Positions 7,348 through 10,531 of a DNA stretch of 10,531 nt are shown here, piece by piece. Origin of the DNA: Devosia sp. (GTDB lineage: Bacteria; Pseudomonadota; Alphaproteobacteria; Rhizobiales; Devosiaceae); NCBI GenBank assembly GCA_028290685.1, contig JAQGJI010000040.1, positions 1 through 10,531 on the forward strand, given 5' to 3'. Under the pieces are notes generated by a model, which was given only the letters and a program-made list of their open reading frames with translations, was not told the origin of the DNA and ran no database searches. The translations under genes were made by a program, and so were the position numbers. Numbering within the stretch: the stretch's first letter is position 1; every line of letters begins with the position of its first letter.

Positions 7348-7399
7348 TTGCCGTCCGATTCACATCGCGGTGATAAAGTCTTTTTTCAACGCACTTTAT
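7348..7399 (+). promoter_or_regulatory. Candidate promoter with overlapping dyad for the orphan RNA
   Basis: TTGCCG (7348-7353) and GATAAA (7372-7377) are 18 bp apart and would start transcription near 7384. A dyad of ATAAAGT (7373-7379) and ATTTCA-type complement ACTTTAT (7393-7399), separated by 13 bases, overlaps the -10 box and the presumed start; its half-sites are 20 bp apart centre to centre, fitting a dimeric repressor. Both elements are read by eye and unproven. Confidence 0.3.
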
Positions 7400-7559
7400 G
7401 CCCATCTGTCACCTCAGTTCACTGGAACGGCAAGCGATCCATGCAGCCGGTGAACATGGAGCGTTGCGCCGGCCGCTTGTCCCCAAGCCCTCAACAGTGC
7501 GGCGGCGCGGCGTTCCCAGGGCTGCGGCGGCAGAAATGCCGCTGTAGCCCTGTTATTTT
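7384..7559 (+). ncRNA. Candidate small RNA or terminating leader upstream of folD
   Basis: The stretch ends in an intrinsic terminator that no protein gene explains. Ahead of the terminator are two further strong structures: a nine-base stem with one G-U, GTTCACTGG (7417-7425) with CCGGTGAAC (7447-7455); and a ten-base stem with one bulged G, GCGCCG-g-CCGC (7466-7476) with GCGGCGGCGC (7499-7508), whose loop can form CTTG/CAAG. Three successive hairpins of this kind fit a regulatory small RNA of roughly 175 nt or a riboswitch-like leader whose terminator gates folD, about 90 bases on. I cannot match it to a known family from memory: no SRP core motif and no rod-like 6S pairing of the ends is visible. 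The 5' end is inferred from a weak promoter. Confidence 0.45.
7517..7559 (+). terminator. Very strong orphan intrinsic terminator upstream of folD
   Basis: Arms 7517-7532 and 7537-7552 form a continuous 16-base stem with two G-U pairs, closed by a GAAA tetraloop (7533-7536) and followed by TTATTTT (7553-7559). Only the plus orientation has a U-tract. It lies about 92 bases before the folD start and faces it, with no gene immediately upstream. Confidence 0.85.
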
Positions 7560-7650
7560 GCGCAACGGCATGGATTTTTTTGGCAGCGTTTTCTATTGCT
7601 GCACAGCGCTGTTTGGATAGCGCCGCGATTCAATCCAGATGGAGCTTCCC

Positions 7651-8553
7651 ATGACCGCCAGGATCATCGACGGCAAGAGCTTTGCCGAGGGTCTGCGGAG
7701 TCGCATTGCTGGCCATGTCGAGCGGCTGAAAGCCGACCATGGCATCACGCCGGGTCTGGCAGTCGTCATCGTCGGTCATGATCCAGGAAGCCAGGTCTAC
7801 GTAGCCCAAAAGGCCAAGCAGACTGTGGAAGTTGGCATGCACTCGGAAAAGTATGAACTGCCCGAGAGCACAAGCGAACTCGAAGTGCTCCAGCTGGTAG
7901 CCAAGCTCAATGCCGATCCGTCCATCCATGGCATTCTGGTGCAATTGCCTGTGCCGCCGCAGATCGACCCCAAGAAGATCATCGAAGCAATTGACCCGGC
8001 CAAAGACGTGGACTGCTTCACGCCCGCAAGCGTCGGCAAGTTGGCTATTGGGCTTCCCGGCCCCGTCTCCTGTACGCCGCTGGGCTGCCTGATGCTGTTG
8101 CGCGACACGCTGAAAGACCTGTCAGGGCTGCACGCGGTGGTTGTCGGCCGATCCAATCTGGTGGGTAAGCCGATTGCGCAACTGCTGTTGCGCGAGAACT
8201 GCACAGTGACGATGGCTCACTCGCGAACCAAGGATTTGCCGGCCATAGTCCGGACGGCGGACATCGTCATCGCGGCAGTTGGTCGTCCTGAGATGATCAG
8301 GGGCGATTGGATCAAGCCCGGAGCGACCGTGATAGACGTCGGTATCAATCGTATCGACGCTCCCGAACGCGGTCAGGGCAGGACAAGGCTGCTCGGTGAT
8401 GTCGCCTATGCCGAGGCCGCCCAGATTGCAGGCGCGATCACCCCGGTGCCGGGCGGGGTCGGACCGATGACCATTGCGTGCCTGCTTGCCAATACGGTCA
8501 CCACCGCATCGCTCATCAACGGCTTGGTGCCACCAAGTGATTTAACTGCATGA
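7651..8553 (+). CDS. folD: Bifunctional methylene-THF dehydrogenase / methenyl-THF cyclohydrolase
   Basis: Cytosolic enzyme interconverting 5,10-methylene-, 5,10-methenyl- and 10-formyl-tetrahydrofolate with NADP, supplying C1 units for purines, formyl-Met and methionine. I start it at ATG 7651 (MTARIIDGKSF), because the upstream in-frame ATG at 7639 overlaps the GGAG ribosome site (7641-7644) that is six bases before 7651, and family members begin this way. The 300 residues contain Y50 and K54 in YVAQK, Q98 in ILVQLPVP, D121 in DVDCFTP, the dinucleotide site VVGRSNLVGKP (164-174), DVGINR and the C-terminal signature ITPVPGGVGPMT. These catalytic residues fall on the same numbers as in E. coli. 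Its stop overlaps the next gene by ATGA. Upstream is a strong terminator, so expression may depend on readthrough or a promoter in the last 90 bases. Confidence 0.97.
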   Translation: MTARIIDGKSFAEGLRSRIAGHVERLKADHGITPGLAVVIVGHDPGSQVYVAQKAKQTVEVGMHSEKYELPESTSELEVLQLVAKLNADPSIHGILVQLPVPPQIDPKKIIEAIDPAKDVDCFTPASVGKLAIGLPGPVSCTPLGCLMLLRDTLKDLSGLHAVVVGRSNLVGKPIAQLLLRENCTVTMAHSRTKDLPAIVRTADIVIAAVGRPEMIRGDWIKPGATVIDVGINRIDAPERGQGRTRLLGDVAYAEAAQIAGAITPVPGGVGPMTIACLLANTVTTASLINGLVPPSDLTA

Positions 8554-9107
8554 TTGACGGCGCCGGCCACGATCCTGGGGGTAGGGTGCGACTGCGCCTG
8601 ATGCCGGGCGTCAACGGCGACGCGGTCTTCACCGACCACGAGCACCGGCAATTGATGCGGCGCTGGACGGGGGACAGCTTTCCCCAGCGTTACATCATGT
8701 TCATCGGCATGAATCCCAGCACGGCAGACGCAACGGTCAATGACCCCACTTGTGCCCGCGAGTGGACCTTTGCCCAGCGCGAAGGCTTTTCGGCCATGGT
8801 CAAAACCAATGTCGGGGACTATCGCGCGACCGACCCCAAGATGCTCTTGGTGCCGGGCGTCGTGGCGGTATCGGAGGCAAATCTGCCCACTATACGGCAA
8901 GCGGCGGCAGGGGCGGAAAAGGTCGTACTTTGCCATGGCAAGCTCAACAGGGCACTTGTACAGGCCGGGCGGGATATTGTCTCCGCTTTGCGGAACGACG
9001 GAATCGAACTGTGGTGCTTCGGCACCAATGCGGACGGCTCGCCCAAGCACCCGCTTTATCTCCGGCTCGACACGCCCATGATAAAATTTTCGCCGGGAGC
9101 GAACTAA
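8550..9107 (+). CDS. DUF1643 family protein, translationally coupled to folD
   Basis: 185 residues starting at the ATG that overlaps the folD stop (ATGA, 8550-8553), with no clear ribosome site of its own, so translation is probably coupled to folD. The family marks are visible: FIGMNPSTADATVNDPT (51-67), a region around FAQREGFSAMVKTNVGDYRATDPK (74-97), the hydrophobic strand KVVLCHG (124-130), and the C-terminal WCFGTNADGSPKHPLYL (155-171). Members of DUF1643 are soluble proteins with no established biochemical role that I know; the conserved polar loops suggest an enzyme or nucleotide-related fold, which is speculation. No signal peptide or membrane segment is visible. An inner start around residue 18 is possible but would lose the coupling. 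Association with folD may hint at nucleotide or C1 metabolism. Confidence 0.85.
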   Translation: MIDGAGHDPGGRVRLRLMPGVNGDAVFTDHEHRQLMRRWTGDSFPQRYIMFIGMNPSTADATVNDPTCAREWTFAQREGFSAMVKTNVGDYRATDPKMLLVPGVVAVSEANLPTIRQAAAGAEKVVLCHGKLNRALVQAGRDIVSALRNDGIELWCFGTNADGSPKHPLYLRLDTPMIKFSPGAN

Positions 9108-9165
9108 TAAGGATTTGCGACATTCACGATTTGGGGGGCTGGAATGATTTAGTGAGACTACGCCC

Positions 9166-9777
9166 TTGGTTCGCCTTGTATCGCTCTTCGCCTTCTCGTT
9201 TATCGCTGGCGCCTTTTCTGCTCCGTCATATGCACAGCAGGGTTCCGAACCGGTTCATGGCCCCGATAGCAATATCTTCGTTTTTGGCGGCGTCTACTCC
9301 AGTGAGTCGGTGGGCGAAACGCTGAACATCATCGGCACCGATTATCAGGATGCATACCTGCTCGGTGGCGGTTACCAGCACTTCTTCCTTGGTGAAGAAA
9401 ATGGCCTCCGGGCAGGCCTGGAAGCAGGCGCTGCCCTGCGCAAAGGGCCCGACCTCTCAGGCGAAGCCTGGGCTGGTGTCGTCCTGCGCTCTGATGGCTT
9501 CATCCGCAATGAGCACGTAAAGATCTCCGCTAGCATAACGGGGGGCTTGTCGCTGGTCACCAATCCCTTGGATGTGGAAGTCGCGCGCGAGATCAGTCGT
9601 AATGGAGACAGTACCTTGCTGTTCTACATGGCGCCGGAGTTGAGCATATCGACAGCGGACAATCCGAACATGGAAGCATTCTGGCGCATCCAGCATCGCT
9701 CGGGCGGGTGGAACACCCTGGGCAATATGGGCGAGGGCGCCAACGCCAACACCGTCGGCGTGCGCTGGAAGTTCTAA
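9166..9777 (+). CDS. PagL-like lipid A deacylase / acyloxyacyl hydrolase family outer-membrane protein
   Basis: 203 residues from a TTG start at 9166. In-frame stop TGA at 9145 excludes an earlier start and no ATG or GTG is available near the signal peptide; GTGAG at 9152-9156 is a modest ribosome site. The N-terminus is a typical Sec signal peptide with likely cleavage after SYA (residue 23). The mature part consists of alternating strands rich in Gly and aromatics (FVFGGVY, LLGGGYQHFF, GLRAGLEAGAAL) and ends in Phe, as in outer-membrane barrels. Near the end H177 and S179 (QHRSG) and E190 (GNMGEG) resemble the His-Ser-Glu triad of PagL, which removes the 3-O acyl chain from lipid A; the Ser-Glu spacing is 11 rather than 12. 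Function is therefore probable but not certain. It converges on the metH-linked small gene, with overlapping stops. Confidence 0.65.
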   Translation: MVRLVSLFAFSFIAGAFSAPSYAQQGSEPVHGPDSNIFVFGGVYSSESVGETLNIIGTDYQDAYLLGGGYQHFFLGEENGLRAGLEAGAALRKGPDLSGEAWAGVVLRSDGFIRNEHVKISASITGGLSLVTNPLDVEVAREISRNGDSTLLFYMAPELSISTADNPNMEAFWRIQHRSGGWNTLGNMGEGANANTVGVRWKF

Positions 9778-10121
9778 CCCGCTAGATAAAAGACGCGTGC
9801 CACAGTGTGATCGCGCAGAGCGTGGGCCGGTAATTTTCCTGTCAGGGCGGCGACGACCTTGCTTTTGTCGCCGACAGCACTTGCGTCCACCACGACCTTT
9901 CTGAAGGCTGGGCGAAGCCCTTGCCTGGCGCCCTCCAAAAGATCGAACAGGAGCGCGCGAACGTCCGTCCGCACGGCGCAGGCGATGCACTGCTGCCCAT
10001 CCTCGTGGCCGTGCCCTGAATTGGCCGGCAGCCGGAGGAGGACGGTGTCGGCGTCCAGGGCCAGCAATTGCTGGGGTTCGGTGATCAATCTCACGGCGAT
10101 AGGCTCTGGCTTACCCATCAT
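9774..10121 (-). CDS. CobW/G3E-like protein lacking the P-loop, coupled to metH
   Basis: 115 residues; the first ATG overlaps the metH stop (ATGA, 10121-10118) and a second ATG follows at once. Residues 43-94 resemble the middle of CobW-type G3E GTPases: C45-I-A-C48 followed by AVRTDVRALLFDLLEG corresponds to their CxCC motif and following helix, and KVVVDASAVGDKSKVVAAL (75-93) corresponds to their VVIExSGLADP Walker-B/switch II region. The P-loop GxxGxGKT and switch I are absent, so GTP hydrolysis is unlikely. The central Cys of CxCC is replaced by Ala, but an H-x-H (37, 39) lies just upstream, so a metal site remains possible. Being downstream of cobalamin-dependent MetH, it may be a metal or cofactor accessory factor. 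This is inference from motif reading; an unrelated fold remains possible. Confidence 0.6.
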   Translation of the reverse strand: MMGKPEPIAVRLITEPQQLLALDADTVLLRLPANSGHGHEDGQQCIACAVRTDVRALLFDLLEGARQGLRPAFRKVVVDASAVGDKSKVVAALTGKLPAHALRDHTVARVFYLAG

Positions 10122-10531
10122 TCCGCAGCCACAATATTTGCCCCGGGAATGTAGTTGAGGATCGGGCCCAGCCAGCGCTCTACTTCGCTGACGCTCATGC
10201 CCTTGCGTTCTGCATAGTCGAGAACCTGATCACGTTCGACCTTCGCAACACCGAAATAATAAGCGTCCGGATGAGAAAAATAGATGCCCGAAACGGACGA
10301 GCCCGGCCACATGGCGTAGCTTTCGGTCAATGTCACACCCGCGTTGTTTTCTGCATCACGCAGGCTGAACAGTGTGGTCTTTTCGGTGTGATCAGGCTGT
10401 GCCGGATAGCCGGGGGCAGGGCGAATACCCCGGTAGGTTTCGGCAAGCAGTTCCTCAGCAGTCAGCGTCTCATCGGCGGCATAGCCCCACAACTCCTTGC
10501 GGACGCGCTGGTGCATGTATTCAGCCATGGC
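10118..10531 (-). CDS. metH: Cobalamin-dependent methionine synthase, C-terminal activation domain (cut by right window edge)
   Basis: The final 137 residues of the protein; the start lies beyond the window. MetH transfers a methyl group from methyl-THF to homocysteine through bound methylcobalamin. This end is the S-adenosylmethionine-binding reactivation domain: AEYMHQRVRKELWGYA, then GIRPAPGYPAQPDHTEK, which in E. coli supplies the AdoMet contacts (here Gln replaces Cys in the PAC step), then LTESYAMWPGSSVSGIYFSHP and RDQVLDYAERKGMSVSEVERWL. It ends with a short extension LNYIPGANIVAAE. The TGA at 10120-10118 overlaps the start of the CobW-like gene, implying coupled translation. The presence of this domain implies a cobalamin-using methionine pathway and a flavodoxin or flavin reductase partner elsewhere in the genome. 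Confidence 0.96.
   Translation of the reverse strand, partial: AMAEYMHQRVRKELWGYAADETLTAEELLAETYRGIRPAPGYPAQPDHTEKTTLFSLRDAENNAGVTLTESYAMWPGSSVSGIYFSHPDAYYFGVAKVERDQVLDYAERKGMSVSEVERWLGPILNYIPGANIVAAE

Larger units (their letters stand above)
7221..7650. other. Long divergent intergenic region amn < > folD
   Basis: About 430 bases without a supported protein gene. From left to right it holds the amn ribosome site; an imperfect dyad CAGGC/GCCTG (7280-7284, 7294-7298); a CTGT...ACAG dyad (7301-7315) upstream of amn; a candidate plus-strand promoter; a 7-base dyad; a run of three hairpins ending in an intrinsic terminator (7417-7559); and a folD leader with two short hairpins (GCAGC/GCTGC 7583-7602 and GCGCT/AGCGC 7606-7623). 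An open frame across 7309-7620 lacks a ribosome site and a recognisable product and reads through the terminator, so I do not call it. Confidence 0.6.

Noticed and set aside
7384..7559. 6S RNA or SRP RNA identity of the orphan RNA
   Set aside because: The three separate hairpins do not form the single bubbled rod of 6S, and the SRP core motif is absent.
7581..7600. Sigma-54 promoter (TGGCA...TTGCT) before folD
   Set aside because: GG and GC are 14 bases apart instead of 10.
7309..7620. 103-codon plus-strand frame in the amn-folD spacer
   Set aside because: No ribosome site, Cys/Arg/Pro-rich composition, and it reads through a strong terminator; RNA structure explains the region better.
7639..7650. 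Earlier folD start at ATG 7639
   Set aside because: It overlaps the GGAG that serves ATG 7651, has no ribosome site itself, and adds four residues not usual for the family.

Overview
The window looks like a chromosomal housekeeping segment of an alphaproteobacterium of the order Hyphomicrobiales, probably near Devosia/Pelagibacterium. The evidence is the high GC, the order ppiD < > tpiA-secG-pyrG-...-eno, the alphaproteobacterial type of SecG and the small DUF4169 protein. The genus is inferred from the feel of the proteins and the gene order, not from any search.

Left part (1-5690): a PpiD-type periplasmic folding factor runs leftward off the window edge. Divergent from it is a rightward cluster: triosephosphate isomerase (tpiA), the preprotein translocase subunit SecG, CTP synthase (pyrG), a 58-residue DUF4169 protein and enolase (eno). 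A strong intrinsic terminator followed by a second perfect hairpin lies between secG and pyrG. A bidirectional terminator closes eno. In many rhizobia kdsA sits between pyrG and eno; here it is absent and only the DUF4169 gene plus about 214 bp of non-coding DNA are found.

Middle (5690-9110): AMP nucleosidase (amn) on the minus strand, then a 430-bp divergent intergenic region, then folD (tetrahydrofolate C1 interconversion) and a DUF1643 gene coupled to it by an ATGA overlap. The amn-folD spacer holds the least expected signal of the window: a very strong intrinsic terminator pointing toward folD (16-bp stem, GAAA loop, U-rich tail) with no convincing gene in front of it. Two further stable hairpins and a candidate promoter precede it, so a small RNA or a terminating regulatory leader of folD is likely.

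Right part (9110-10531): a secreted PagL-like outer-membrane protein on the plus strand converges, with overlapping stop codons, on a minus-strand pair. That pair is the C-terminal activation domain of cobalamin-dependent methionine synthase (metH, cut by the window edge) and, overlapping its stop by ATGA, a 115-residue protein. This small protein resembles the middle of a CobW/G3E metallochaperone GTPase but has no P-loop, and keeps a C-x-x-C and an H-x-H motif. folD and metH both serve one-carbon metabolism but are not in one operon here.

The two observations most worth following are the orphan-terminator RNA upstream of folD and the P-loop-less CobW-like partner of MetH.
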